Assembly (NCBI GenBank): GCA_028695965.1
Contig: JAQVHZ010000018.1
Location: 1 to 32,085 of the forward strand
Direction: 5' to 3'
Source of the DNA: Thermoguttaceae bacterium
Lineage (GTDB): Bacteria; Planctomycetota; Planctomycetia; Pirellulales; Thermoguttaceae
Length of the DNA stretch: 32,085 bases
In this document: positions 7,875 through 15,759 of the stretch, one piece after another
Layout of the letters: each line of letters begins with the position of its first letter
Position numbering within the stretch: position 1 is the first letter of the stretch
Position numbers and translations under genes: made by a program
The notes under the pieces: model-generated
Database searches by the model: none
What the model was told of the DNA's origin: nothing
What the model saw: the letters and a program-made list of their open reading frames with translations, nothing else

Positions 7875-9196
7875 TCGAGTTTGTCTATTTTTTCCATTTC
7901 ACCGGAGCGTAACGCTAGATAACTTTCGTATCTCCGAGCGTCGAGGCGGCCGTCGGCAACTGCGTCTTTGACGGCGCAAGACGCTTCATTGATATGTACG
8001 CAGTCGGGAAACTTACATAAGTTCTCATAAGGCCGCAGATCACGATAATAACCGACCACTTCTTCGGGCTCAACGTCCCACAGCATAAACTGCCGAATAC
8101 CCGGCGTATCAACAACATAACCGCCAAAGGACAATTTTAATAAACGCGCGGCAGTTGTCGTATGTTTGCCTTTTTGGTTGTCTCGGCTGACTTCTCTTAC
8201 GCGAAGGTTAAGCGAAGGATCGATCGCATTCAGCGCCGACGACTTTCCGACGCCGCTCTGACCAACGACAACGCTTTCTCGTCCTACAAGCAATCTGCGC
8301 AGACGATCCGTGTTAAAACCTGTTAGAGCGCTAAATAAAACAGTTTTATAACCCATCTTCGCATAAACGCCTATAAAAGGCTGTAACGACGCGGGATCGA
8401 CCAAATCAATCTTATTGACGCAAATAACCGGTTCGATCCCAGAACGCTCACAAGTTACGAGAAGTCGGTCGATAAGATTAGGCTTAAGGCGAGGCTCAGC
8501 CGCGCTCGTCATAATCAAAGCTTGTTCAACATTTGCTACGACAATATGCTTGCGTTTCCAGCTCGTTCGGCTGAGAACGCCATATCGAGGCTCGACACGC
8601 TCGACAATTCCTTCACAACGTCCGTCAGGAAGGCGCGCGTCGCGAAAATAAACGCGGTCTCCCGCTACGACCACTTGACGTTGATTTGTAGAAAGCGTTT
8701 TAAGAACGCGGCGCGTTACGCAAGTGAATACGCGGCCTTGTTCGTCTTCAACGTAACAATTCAGACCATGAACGCTTAACACGCGTCCTTTTTGGCAAAC
8801 GTCTAAATCAACGTCAGGCAAAACGACGAAGTCGCCCGTCTCGCCAGAAAGATTCTCTTCGCCAACGTATGTTCCAACTACAGTCCGTTTGCGCGTTACG
8901 TCTCCTTTCCCTACAAGACTCTCGCCAAAAGCCGCGTCGCTGACGTCTAATGACCCTGCCCCGCTTCGGCGCGGTTTCCTCACAGAATATCTTTTTCGAG
9001 GCGAAGAGCCGCCTGAACTGCGCTCGCCGCTCTTTTTGTCATTATTTTCTTCGTGCCAAGCGTCTTCTGCTTCTTTCATAGCGCGGCTTTCCTCGTAACG
9101 CCTGGTCCAATCGACGTCTCGCGTTCGTCCGCTCCGGTTGCTCTTGAAAGAAACACGAATTTTCTTTGAATCGCCTTTGTTTTTTTTGGCTCCCAA
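7871..9196 (-). CDS. rsgA: Ribosome small-subunit-dependent GTPase RsgA, with long N-terminal extension
   Basis: 441 residues from a TTG start at 9196, supported by AAGGGGA a few bases upstream and a 20-bp gap to accD. The family is a circularly permuted GTPase that helps 30S subunit maturation. An OB-fold (about 136-215) precedes the G4 motif NKID (261-264), then the P-loop GQSGVGKSS (312-320), the HTTT region (345-348) and G3 DTPG (363-366). The C-terminal zinc motif uses C394, C399, H401 and C407. The first ~130 residues are a basic, Ser/Arg/Lys-rich and probably disordered extension; E. coli RsgA is about 350 residues. The gene overlaps the downstream isomerase-like gene by 4 bp. Identification is secure; only the N-terminus is uncertain because the start is non-ATG. 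Confidence 0.93.
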   Translation of the reverse strand: MGAKKNKGDSKKIRVSFKSNRSGRTRDVDWTRRYEESRAMKEAEDAWHEENNDKKSGERSSGGSSPRKRYSVRKPRRSGAGSLDVSDAAFGESLVGKGDVTRKRTVVGTYVGEENLSGETGDFVVLPDVDLDVCQKGRVLSVHGLNCYVEDEQGRVFTCVTRRVLKTLSTNQRQVVVAGDRVYFRDARLPDGRCEGIVERVEPRYGVLSRTSWKRKHIVVANVEQALIMTSAAEPRLKPNLIDRLLVTCERSGIEPVICVNKIDLVDPASLQPFIGVYAKMGYKTVLFSALTGFNTDRLRRLLVGRESVVVGQSGVGKSSALNAIDPSLNLRVREVSRDNQKGKHTTTAARLLKLSFGGYVVDTPGIRQFMLWDVEPEEVVGYYRDLRPYENLCKFPDCVHINEASCAVKDAVADGRLDARRYESYLALRSGEMEKIDKLE

Positions 9197-9216
9197 ACTC
9201 TTCCCCTTGCACCGCG

Positions 9217-10047
9217 TTATTTACTGCAGTAATCAATGGCGCGCGCTATTTCGCTCTTGAGATCTTGACGCTTAACAATTCTATCGATGAACCCGTGTTC
9301 CAAAAGAAATTCGCTCGTTTGGAAACCTTTAGGAAGTTCAATTCTGATAGTCGCCTTAATGGTTCGAGGGCCGGCAAATCCAATCAGCGCTTTAGGCTCG
9401 GCGAATACTACGTCTCCAAGGGAAGCGAAGCTAGCGGCTACCCCGCCCATTGTCGGATTGGTTAAAACGGAGATAAAGAGCCCGCCAGCCTCGTGAAAAC
9501 GAGCCAAAGCGGCAGACGTCTTCGCCATTTGCATAAGGGAAAGAATCCCTTCGTGCATCCGCGCGCCGCCGCCTGAACCCGACACAATAATGAGCGGCAA
9601 GTCCTGTTCTTGCGCGCGTTCGACCGCGCGCGTCAGCTTCTCGCCAACGACCGACCCCATGCTGCCCATGATGAAACGCGAATCGGTTACGCCAAAAGCG
9701 ACTTTTCGAGCTCGTATGCGTCCGCATCCAGTAACAGCGGCGTCTTTAAGTCCTGTTGCTAACCGATCGTCTCTCAGGCGTTCCTTGTAGGGTTTACGAT
9801 CGCAGAAATTGAGCGGGTCGCCTGCAATAAGGTCGGCGTCCCACTCTTCAAACGTTCCTTCGTCCAACATCTGAGCGATTCGCTCCTGCGCCGAAATTGC
9901 CCAGTGATAGTTACACTCGGGACAAGTTCCCAATAGCCGTTGCGCTTCTTTACGAAAGATAGTCGCCTGGCAGCCGGGGCACCGCACCCAAAGTCCCTCT
10001 GGAACGCCTCGTTTGCGCTTATTTTCAGACAAATCTTGCCAACTCAT
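9217..10047 (-). CDS. accD: Acetyl-CoA carboxylase carboxyltransferase subunit beta
   Basis: 276 residues from ATG 10047, preferred over an in-frame TTG at 10068 because GGA lies about 7 bases before the ATG. The N-terminal zinc ribbon uses C23, C26, C42 and C45 (CPGC and CPEC). The crotonase-like carboxyltransferase core contains [12 protein letters not shown] and the region around [18 protein letters not shown]. With AccA it transfers CO2 from carboxybiotin to acetyl-CoA, making malonyl-CoA for fatty acid synthesis. No accA, accB or accC is nearby. It follows rpe by about 45 bp and precedes rsgA by 20 bp in one apparent operon. Confidence 0.95.
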   Translation of the reverse strand: MSWQDLSENKRKRGVPEGLWVRCPGCQATIFRKEAQRLLGTCPECNYHWAISAQERIAQMLDEGTFEEWDADLIAGDPLNFCDRKPYKERLRDDRLATGLKDAAVTGCGRIRARKVAFGVTDSRFIMGSMGSVVGEKLTRAVERAQEQDLPLIIVSGSGGGARMHEGILSLMQMAKTSAALARFHEAGGLFISVLTNPTMGGVAASFASLGDVVFAEPKALIGFAGPRTIKATIRIELPKGFQTSEFLLEHGFIDRIVKRQDLKSEIARAIDYCSK

Positions 10048-10091
10048 AATATATTTCCAAGCATCCAACCAAAGGTCGCTTCGTTCTTACG

Positions 10092-10820
10092 CTAAGCCAA
10101 CTCTTTTTCTAAGAGCGCGTCGTGCGCCGCTCGTTCTAGCAGCGTGATTTGCGCGCCATAATCTGCCGAGCCAAAAACGCTCGTTCCTACTGCGAAAAGA
10201 TTAGCGCCCGCCTCTGCTGCGGCTCCTATTGTATCGGCGTCAATGCCGCCGTCAATCTCAATAAGCGCGTCGGGACGCGCCGCCGCGCGAAGCGCTCGCA
10301 CGGAGTCGAGGGCGTCGTACCGGAACGTCTGACCGCCAAATCCGGCGGGAACGCTCATTACTAATAAAATATCGGCTTCTTTAGCATAGGGCAGCATCGT
10401 CTCGACAGGCGTGCCGTAATTTAGGACTAATCCAGGAGCCGCTCCTAGTTCTCGTATCCTATTTAGTATTGAGGTAGGTTCAGGAACAGCTTCTATATGA
10501 ACCGACAAAGAATCGGCGCCAGCGTCTCGAAAAGCCTCGATGTAGCGTTCAGGCTCAACAATCATTAGGTGTACGTCGAGTTTCAGCGTCGTTACTCGGC
10601 GTATCGACTCGACAACAGGAACGCCAACGCTAATATTGGGAACGAAACAGCCGTCCATTACGTCAATATGCACAACGCGGACGCCGCCCTCCTCCAATTT
10701 ACGAAGCTCGCTCTCAAGATTCGCAAAATCTGACGCCAATAAGGATGGCGCTATTGTTACGCGCTCGTTTGAAAGTTTACTTGTCCAATTATCGCTAATC
10801 ATTGTTTTCGTACGGTTCAT
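10092..10820 (-). CDS. rpe: Ribulose-phosphate 3-epimerase
   Basis: 242 residues from ATG 10820 with AAGG about 8 bases upstream. It is a TIM-barrel enzyme interconverting ribulose 5-phosphate and xylulose 5-phosphate. Metal ligands H51 and D53 lie in HIDVMDG (51-57), H84 in DVHLM and D190 in EIDGGI; the phosphate-binding GFGGQ starts at 161. Length is slightly above the usual ~220-230 because of an N-terminal tail. It is the first gene of the rpe-accD-rsgA-isomerase unit behind the promoter at 10869-10896. It links xylulose 5-phosphate made by the arabinose operon elsewhere in the window to the pentose phosphate pathway. Confidence 0.95.
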   Translation of the reverse strand: MNRTKTMISDNWTSKLSNERVTIAPSLLASDFANLESELRKLEEGGVRVVHIDVMDGCFVPNISVGVPVVESIRRVTTLKLDVHLMIVEPERYIEAFRDAGADSLSVHIEAVPEPTSILNRIRELGAAPGLVLNYGTPVETMLPYAKEADILLVMSVPAGFGGQTFRYDALDSVRALRAAARPDALIEIDGGIDADTIGAAAEAGANLFAVGTSVFGSADYGAQITLLERAAHDALLEKELA

Positions 10821-10868
10821 AATCGCCTTGTCGCTGTTTGAAAAGCCTCGCTAAAAGACTCGCCGTTG

Positions 10869-10896
10869 ATTATATTATAAAGGCGTTGAAAGTCAA
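10869..10896 (-). promoter_or_regulatory. Promoter of the rpe-accD-rsgA operon
   Basis: On the minus strand, TTGACT (10896-10891), a 16-base spacer and a perfect TATAAT (10874-10869). The transcript would start near 10862, giving a leader of about 42 bases before the rpe ATG. Confidence 0.75.
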
Positions 10897-11155
10897 TCGG
10901 ACGCGCCAGACAGCCATCGGAACCCCTCTTCTTCGTCCTCAACTTTTGGCAGCATTATAGGCGGACATATTTTCACAAATATGAAAGAGCGCTCTTTTAA
11001 CAATATTACCGACTGGCACAAGCTGCTTCATAACCTTATCAAAAAACCGTAATTCTCTCGCTTTGTTTTGAGAATATGATCAACTCTTCTCACAGAACAA
11101 CGTATAACAAACGAGGCAAATCGGGGTAATTTTCACATAAAAGAAAAATTCTCCC
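10897..11155. other. Divergent intergenic DNA between the rpe and topA promoters, with a 14-bp palindrome
   Basis: No gene or RNA is supported in this stretch. The one notable element is a perfect 14-bp palindrome, AAAGAGCGCTCTTT, at 10984-10997, which could be a regulator site. The rest is AT-rich with only short chance ORFs. Confidence 0.45.
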
Positions 11156-11184
11156 TTGACAAAATCTTTCTACGGGGTTATCAA
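11156..11184 (+). promoter_or_regulatory. Probable topA promoter
   Basis: TTGACA (11156-11161), a 17-base spacer and TATCAA (11179-11184). It would give a leader of roughly 145 bases before topA. That leader holds two 7-bp hairpins (GCGTTGT/ACAACGC near 11193-11216 and CGAGGTT/AACCTCG near 11278-11304). Confidence 0.6.
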
Positions 11185-11234
11185 AATTAACGGCGTTGTG
11201 GCGTTGCTACAACGCAGCAGTAAAAGGACAAAAA

Positions 11235-11309
11235 GTGACAACCATAATTAAGCGCGTCGTTATAGAACGCGTTTGTTCGAGGTTGGAGCAGATTCTGAAC
11301 CTCGTATAG
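11235..11309 (+). CDS. Possible 24-residue leader peptide upstream of topA
   Basis: A short ORF starts at GTG 11235 with AAAGGA 6-8 bases upstream and ends at TAG 11307-11309, lying wholly within the predicted topA leader. It encodes a basic, Ile/Val/Leu-rich peptide beginning VTTIIKRVV. Its second half coincides with the CGAGGTT/AACCTCG hairpin. This could be a translated leader that influences topA expression, but ORFs this short also arise by chance. No similarity is recognised. Confidence 0.22.
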   Translation: MTTIIKRVVIERVCSRLEQILNLV

Positions 11310-11335
11310 CCGTAATATAACCGGTAATTTTACTA

Positions 11336-14167
11336 ATGACTCAAAAGAAAACAGCTGCAGCCGGTCCTGCTCTAGTTATAGTCGAGTCGCCAGCAAAGGC
11401 GAAGACGATAGGAAAATATCTCGGTCCAAACTTTGTCGTTGAGGCAAGCGTTGGTCACATCCGCGATCTTCCAAGGGGAGCGCGGGAAATTCCAGAAAAA
11501 TACAAAAAGGAATCTTGGGCGCGGCTAGGCGTCAACGTTGATTCTAATTTCGAGCCTATCTACATCGTTCCCGATGAAAAGCTAAAACAGATTAAGAAGC
11601 TCAAGGATCTTCTTAAAAACGCCTCTGAGTTGTATCTTGCAACGGACGAGGACCGCGAGGGCGAGGCTATTAGTTGGCACCTGCTGGAAACCCTTCAGCC
11701 TCTCGTGCCGGTTAGACGGCTTGTCTTCAACGAAATCACTGAATCTGCAATTAAAGAAGCGCTTAAAAATCCACGCGACGTCGACGAAAATCTCGTTGGA
11801 GCTCAAGAAACGCGACGTGTCATTGATAGACTCTACGGTTATGAAACCTCGCCGCTTCTCTGGTATAAAATTCGCAACCATCTGTCTGCTGGACGCGTTC
11901 AAAGCGTTGCCGTTCGCCTGATTGTTGAACGAGAACGTGAAAGAATCGCGTTTAAAAGCGCGGTCTACTGGGACGTCCTCGGCTCCTTTACGCCAGCCAA
12001 GGAGCGCCCGTTTCAAGCGACGTTGACGTCCGTTGGCGGAAAATTGATTCCATCGGGCAAAGATTTCGATCCGTCGACAGGGCTTCTCACGAAACCTGAA
12101 AAATTCGTCCTTCTCGACGAACGATCAACGAACGAACTTGTTAAGCGTCTCCGTCAATGTGGTAAAGCGCGAGTCGAATCGGTTGAAAACAAGCCTTATA
12201 CCACGCGTCCATACCCGCCCTTCACCACGAGCGCGCTTCAACAAGAAGCTAACCGAAAACTTAAATTCACCGCTAAACGCACGATGAGCGTTGCACAAAG
12301 TCTGTACGAAAATGGATACATCACCTATATGCGTACGGACTCGACAAATCTCTCTCAAGAAGCGATTAAAGCGGCGCGACGCCTCGTTCAAACGCATTAT
12401 GGCGACGCCTTTCTGCCCGAAAAACCTCGCTACTATCGGACAAAAGTTAAAAATGCGCAAGAGGCGCACGAAGCAATTCGTCCTTCCGGAAGCGCGTTCA
12501 CATTGCCCGAGGATTTACGAGGAAGACTTTCGGCGGACGAATTTAAGCTTTACGACCTCATTTGGAAGCGTACTGTCGCCAGTCAAATGAAAGACGCGTC
12601 TGGCAAACGTAAAACAATTGTTGTCGCTCTTGACGACGCGCGATTCCAAGTTGGTGGAAAAACTATCGACTTTCCGGGCTATCTTCGCGCTTATGTCGAG
12701 GGTAAAGACGATCCGAACGCAGAATTGGCCGACCAAGAGACCATTCTTCCAGACGTCAAGACGGGCGAAGAACTTCAATGTACTGCGCTCAAACCGCAAG
12801 AACACACGACGACTCCGCCGCAACGTTATTCCGAAGCGTCCCTGACTAAAACCCTTGAAGACAAAAGTATTGGTCGTCCGAGCACCTATGCGTCAATCAT
12901 TGACGTTATTCTGAATCGTCATTACGTCTTCAAGAAAGGCGGGGCATTAATTCCGACCTGGACCGCGTTTGCTGTGTGTAAACTCCTGGAAACGCACTTT
13001 CCTGTCCTTGTCGACTACGACTTCACTGCAAATATGGAAGACGAACTTGACGAGATAAGCAGGGGAGAACGCGATCGCTTTGATTACCTGCGCGCCTTCT
13101 ATTTTGGTTCGACGTTACGAGATCCCAAACAAGACGACAAATTCCCCTTCCCGGATTCTTTTGCGCCGGGTTTGAAGACGCTCATTCAAAATAAGATTGG
13201 CGAAATAGACGCGCGAGAAGTCTGCAGATTCTTAATCGGCGTCCCAACAAGCGAAGACGGCGCTGAAGGCGAGCCAGTTTATTTGCGCGTTGGAAGATAC
13301 GGTCCATTCCTGGAACAGGGCGAGACGCAAGCGTCTGTCGATGAAGAAACGCCGCCAGACGAATTGACCTTAGACGTCGCGCTCCAGCTCCTTGCCTCTT
13401 CAAAACAGCCAGAAGCTCCGCTTGGACACTGCCCTGATTCCGGCAAGCCAATTTTCTTGAAACATGGCCGTTACGGTTGGTACGTCCAACGTGGTGAAAA
13501 CGACGACGACGATAAGCAAAATGCGGCCCTCTTGGCTAATATGCAAAGCGGAGACGTCAGCATTGAAGTCGCCCTTGCGTTATTGAGTCTTCCCAAAACC
13601 TTAGGAGTTGATCCAGCCGCTAACAACGAACCGGTCATCGTCTCTAATGGTCGATTTGGACCGTATGTTAAACGGGGAGATGAAACGCGCTCCCTTACCC
13701 CCAACCTTTCTCCGTTGGAAATAACCTTAGAACAAGCGCTTGAACTGTTAGCCAAACCCAAATATGGCGCTAGATCTCAGTCAAAGAAATCTGAACCTCT
13801 GGTCGTTTTTGATAAGTCGCCCGTTACCGGCGAGGCCGTCAAATTATTGGTCGGACGATTTGGTCCTTATGTTACTGACGGAGAAACGAACGCGTCGCTA
13901 CCAAAAAATTTGCAGCAAGACGAATTGACGTTTGAACGCGCGTTGGAGCTCCTCGCAACCCGCGCAGCAAAAGGGCCTTCGACGCGTGCGAAACGTTCCA
14001 CGAAGAAAACAACCAAAAAATCAACCGCCAAAAAGACGACGTCTAAGAAAGCGTCTGCTAAAAAAGCAACGCCTAAAAAGGCGCCCAAAAAAACGACGCC
14101 CAAGAAAGCGTCAACTAAAAAGACGGCCGTCAAAACAGACTCAAGCAGCGATGAAGCCCCTTTCTGA
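11336..14167 (+). CDS. topA: DNA topoisomerase I (type IA) with C-terminal repeats and lysine-rich tail
   Basis: 943 residues from ATG 11336, with a weak ribosome site. The Toprim domain begins with VIVESPAKAKTIGKYLG (catalytic E17) and carries the acidic DEDREGE motif near 104-110. The catalytic tyrosine is Y331 in GYITYMRTDS. It relaxes negatively supercoiled DNA by single-strand passage. Instead of four-cysteine zinc ribbons, the C-terminus has at least four short repeats of the GR[YF]GPYV type, at about residues 650, 711, 771 and 840, matching the Toprim C-terminal repeat family. The last ~60 residues (about 880-940) are a run of KKT/KKA/KKS units resembling a histone H1-like tail, likely for DNA binding. 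The gene stands alone between its own promoter and a strong terminator. Confidence 0.96.
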   Translation: MTQKKTAAAGPALVIVESPAKAKTIGKYLGPNFVVEASVGHIRDLPRGAREIPEKYKKESWARLGVNVDSNFEPIYIVPDEKLKQIKKLKDLLKNASELYLATDEDREGEAISWHLLETLQPLVPVRRLVFNEITESAIKEALKNPRDVDENLVGAQETRRVIDRLYGYETSPLLWYKIRNHLSAGRVQSVAVRLIVERERERIAFKSAVYWDVLGSFTPAKERPFQATLTSVGGKLIPSGKDFDPSTGLLTKPEKFVLLDERSTNELVKRLRQCGKARVESVENKPYTTRPYPPFTTSALQQEANRKLKFTAKRTMSVAQSLYENGYITYMRTDSTNLSQEAIKAARRLVQTHYGDAFLPEKPRYYRTKVKNAQEAHEAIRPSGSAFTLPEDLRGRLSADEFKLYDLIWKRTVASQMKDASGKRKTIVVALDDARFQVGGKTIDFPGYLRAYVEGKDDPNAELADQETILPDVKTGEELQCTALKPQEHTTTPPQRYSEASLTKTLEDKSIGRPSTYASIIDVILNRHYVFKKGGALIPTWTAFAVCKLLETHFPVLVDYDFTANMEDELDEISRGERDRFDYLRAFYFGSTLRDPKQDDKFPFPDSFAPGLKTLIQNKIGEIDAREVCRFLIGVPTSEDGAEGEPVYLRVGRYGPFLEQGETQASVDEETPPDELTLDVALQLLASSKQPEAPLGHCPDSGKPIFLKHGRYGWYVQRGENDDDDKQNAALLANMQSGDVSIEVALALLSLPKTLGVDPAANNEPVIVSNGRFGPYVKRGDETRSLTPNLSPLEITLEQALELLAKPKYGARSQSKKSEPLVVFDKSPVTGEAVKLLVGRFGPYVTDGETNASLPKNLQQDELTFERALELLATRAAKGPSTRAKRSTKKTTKKSTAKKTTSKKASAKKATPKKAPKKTTPKKASTKKTAVKTDSSSDEAPF

Positions 14168-14191
14168 ACGTGTGAATAAAAGGTGAAGACT

Positions 14192-14225
14192 AGCCCGAAT
14201 CGGTTTTCCGGTTCGGGCTTTTTTT
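14192..14225 (+). terminator. Rho-independent terminator after topA
   Basis: AGCCCGAATCGG and CCGGTTCGGGCT pair across a short TTTT loop, followed directly by a run of seven or more T. It begins 25 bases after the topA stop. Confidence 0.92.
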
Positions 14226-14246
14226 AGTGCAATTCCAAGAATCCGA

Positions 14247-14275
14247 TTGTCGCAAGCGCGCAAACATTATACAAT
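14247..14275 (+). promoter_or_regulatory. Promoter of the FAD oxidoreductase gene
   Basis: TTGTCG (14247-14252), a 17-base spacer and TACAAT (14270-14275), just downstream of the topA terminator and 35 bases before the ATG. Because transcription would start near 14282, the in-frame TTG at 14247 is unlikely to be the start codon. Confidence 0.6.
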
Positions 14276-14309
14276 TAAGGAACACAACTTTAATTCCAAG
14301 GAGTTTGCC

Positions 14310-15641
14310 ATGTGCGCGCGCGTTTCATTCATCGTTGCCTTTGTTTGCTTTGCGTTGATTAGTCCGAGCATAAACGCGCAATCTGTGGAAACGGCAGACG
14401 TTGTCGTCGTTGGCGCGGGCTCGGCTGGCGTTCCTGCGGCTATACAAGCGGCACGAACCGGCGCAAAAACGTTCTTAATCGAATCAGGCTCGCAACTTGG
14501 CGGAAACGCCACAAGCGGAGGGGTCAACTTCCCTGGACTTTTTCACGCTTGGGGCAAACAAGTAATTGCCGGAATAGGTTGGGAGTGGGTTGAAAAAACG
14601 GTCGCTGTTTCGGGCGGCGCTATGCCCGACTTCGCTGTTCCAACAGGTCGCCAGCATTGGAAACACCAGATTCGCGTCAATATTCCCGTCTATATTCTCA
14701 TTGGAGAAGAGCTCTGCACAAATTCCGGCGTGTGCTTGCGTTACTATGAATCGCCTGTCTCTGTTGAAAAGGTTCAGAACGGGGGCGACGCTAATTGGAA
14801 ACTAACGACGTCGGCCATGGGCGAGATTCGAACTATTTTTTGCAAACAGCTCGTCGACTGCACGGGGAACGGATCATTGGCGGTCCTCGCGGGCGCTGAA
14901 CGCATGAGAGAAGAAGCGACGCAGCCTGGAACTTTCAATTATGTCATTAAACACGAAATCGATCTCAAGACGATTGATCGCAAACAGATCGAAGAGGCGT
15001 ATCAACAAGCGCTCAGAGACGGTACGCTTGAACAAGGAGATTCGCGTGGAGGGATTATCTCTTTCCTTGCAGACAGCTCCACAAATTATGTCTATGGCGC
15101 CGATAACTCGACAGCGGCTAAACGAACAGAAACGAACCTACGGGGCAGAAAAGCCGCGCTTCGTATGCTTCGTTTCATTCAAACGCTGCCCGGCGGCGAA
15201 AGCGCAACGATTGAAAGTATGTCTGCAGAAGTCGGCGTGCGCGAAACGTGGCGCGTACTTGGCGAATACGTGATTACCCGCGACGATTATGTCGAGGGAC
15301 GCAAATGGGAAGATTCGTTGGCTTACGCCTTCTATCCCATTGACCTTCACGAAAACGTTGCTGGCGTCCATCCAAAGCATCTAGAAGAGGGCGTAGTCGC
15401 AACTATTCCGATGCGCGCGCTTCTTGTTAAAAACGTTCCCAATCTCCTTGCTGCAGGTCGGTGTATTAGTTCTGACCGACTTGCTAATTCAGCTCTTCGC
15501 GTTCAAGCAACTTGTATGGCGTCAGGACAAGCGGCAGGAGCCATTGCGGGGCTGGCTGCAACACAAGACGTCGAACCGAAAGACTTAGACTTAGAAGAAA
15601 TAAAAGAAACATTGAGAAAAGCCGACGCCATCGTTCCGTGA
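14310..15641 (+). CDS. Exported FAD-dependent oxidoreductase (FAD_oxidored family)
   Basis: 443 residues from ATG 14310, which has AAGGAG 6 bases upstream. Residues 1-24 form a Sec-type signal peptide ending INAQ. The mature protein opens with the dinucleotide-binding Rossmann motif VVVVGAGSAGVPAA (31-44), followed by the FAD ribose-binding E58 and a GGNATSGG stretch (64-71). Near the C-terminus, NLLAAGRCISSDRLA and the following ATCMASGQAAG form the second FAD-contacting region. The fold matches FAD_oxidored proteins that are abundant and often exported in Planctomycetota; their substrates are mostly unknown. It is monocistronic with its own promoter, and converges on the arabinose operon. 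No redox partner is adjacent. Confidence 0.85.
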   Translation: MCARVSFIVAFVCFALISPSINAQSVETADVVVVGAGSAGVPAAIQAARTGAKTFLIESGSQLGGNATSGGVNFPGLFHAWGKQVIAGIGWEWVEKTVAVSGGAMPDFAVPTGRQHWKHQIRVNIPVYILIGEELCTNSGVCLRYYESPVSVEKVQNGGDANWKLTTSAMGEIRTIFCKQLVDCTGNGSLAVLAGAERMREEATQPGTFNYVIKHEIDLKTIDRKQIEEAYQQALRDGTLEQGDSRGGIISFLADSSTNYVYGADNSTAAKRTETNLRGRKAALRMLRFIQTLPGGESATIESMSAEVGVRETWRVLGEYVITRDDYVEGRKWEDSLAYAFYPIDLHENVAGVHPKHLEEGVVATIPMRALLVKNVPNLLAAGRCISSDRLANSALRVQATCMASGQAAGAIAGLAATQDVEPKDLDLEEIKETLRKADAIVP

Positions 15642-15649
15642 ACGACGTT

Positions 15650-15690
15650 AAAAAAGGCGCGTGTTCATTCTAAACGAACTCCGCGCCCTT
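15650..15690. terminator. Bidirectional terminator, strongest for the arabinose operon
   Basis: GGCGCG-T-GTTC pairs with GAAC-TC-CGCGCC (15656-15687). Read on the minus strand the stem is followed by a TTTTTT run (complement of 15650-15655), a good terminator 65-70 bases after the araA stop. On the plus strand the tail is CTTATTT, weaker. Confidence 0.75.
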
Positions 15691-15759
15691 ATTTGGACGA
15701 CGTTACAATATGCAAAGCGCCGTTAGAAGGCTTGAATTATATTACTGACAGCGCTGTTT

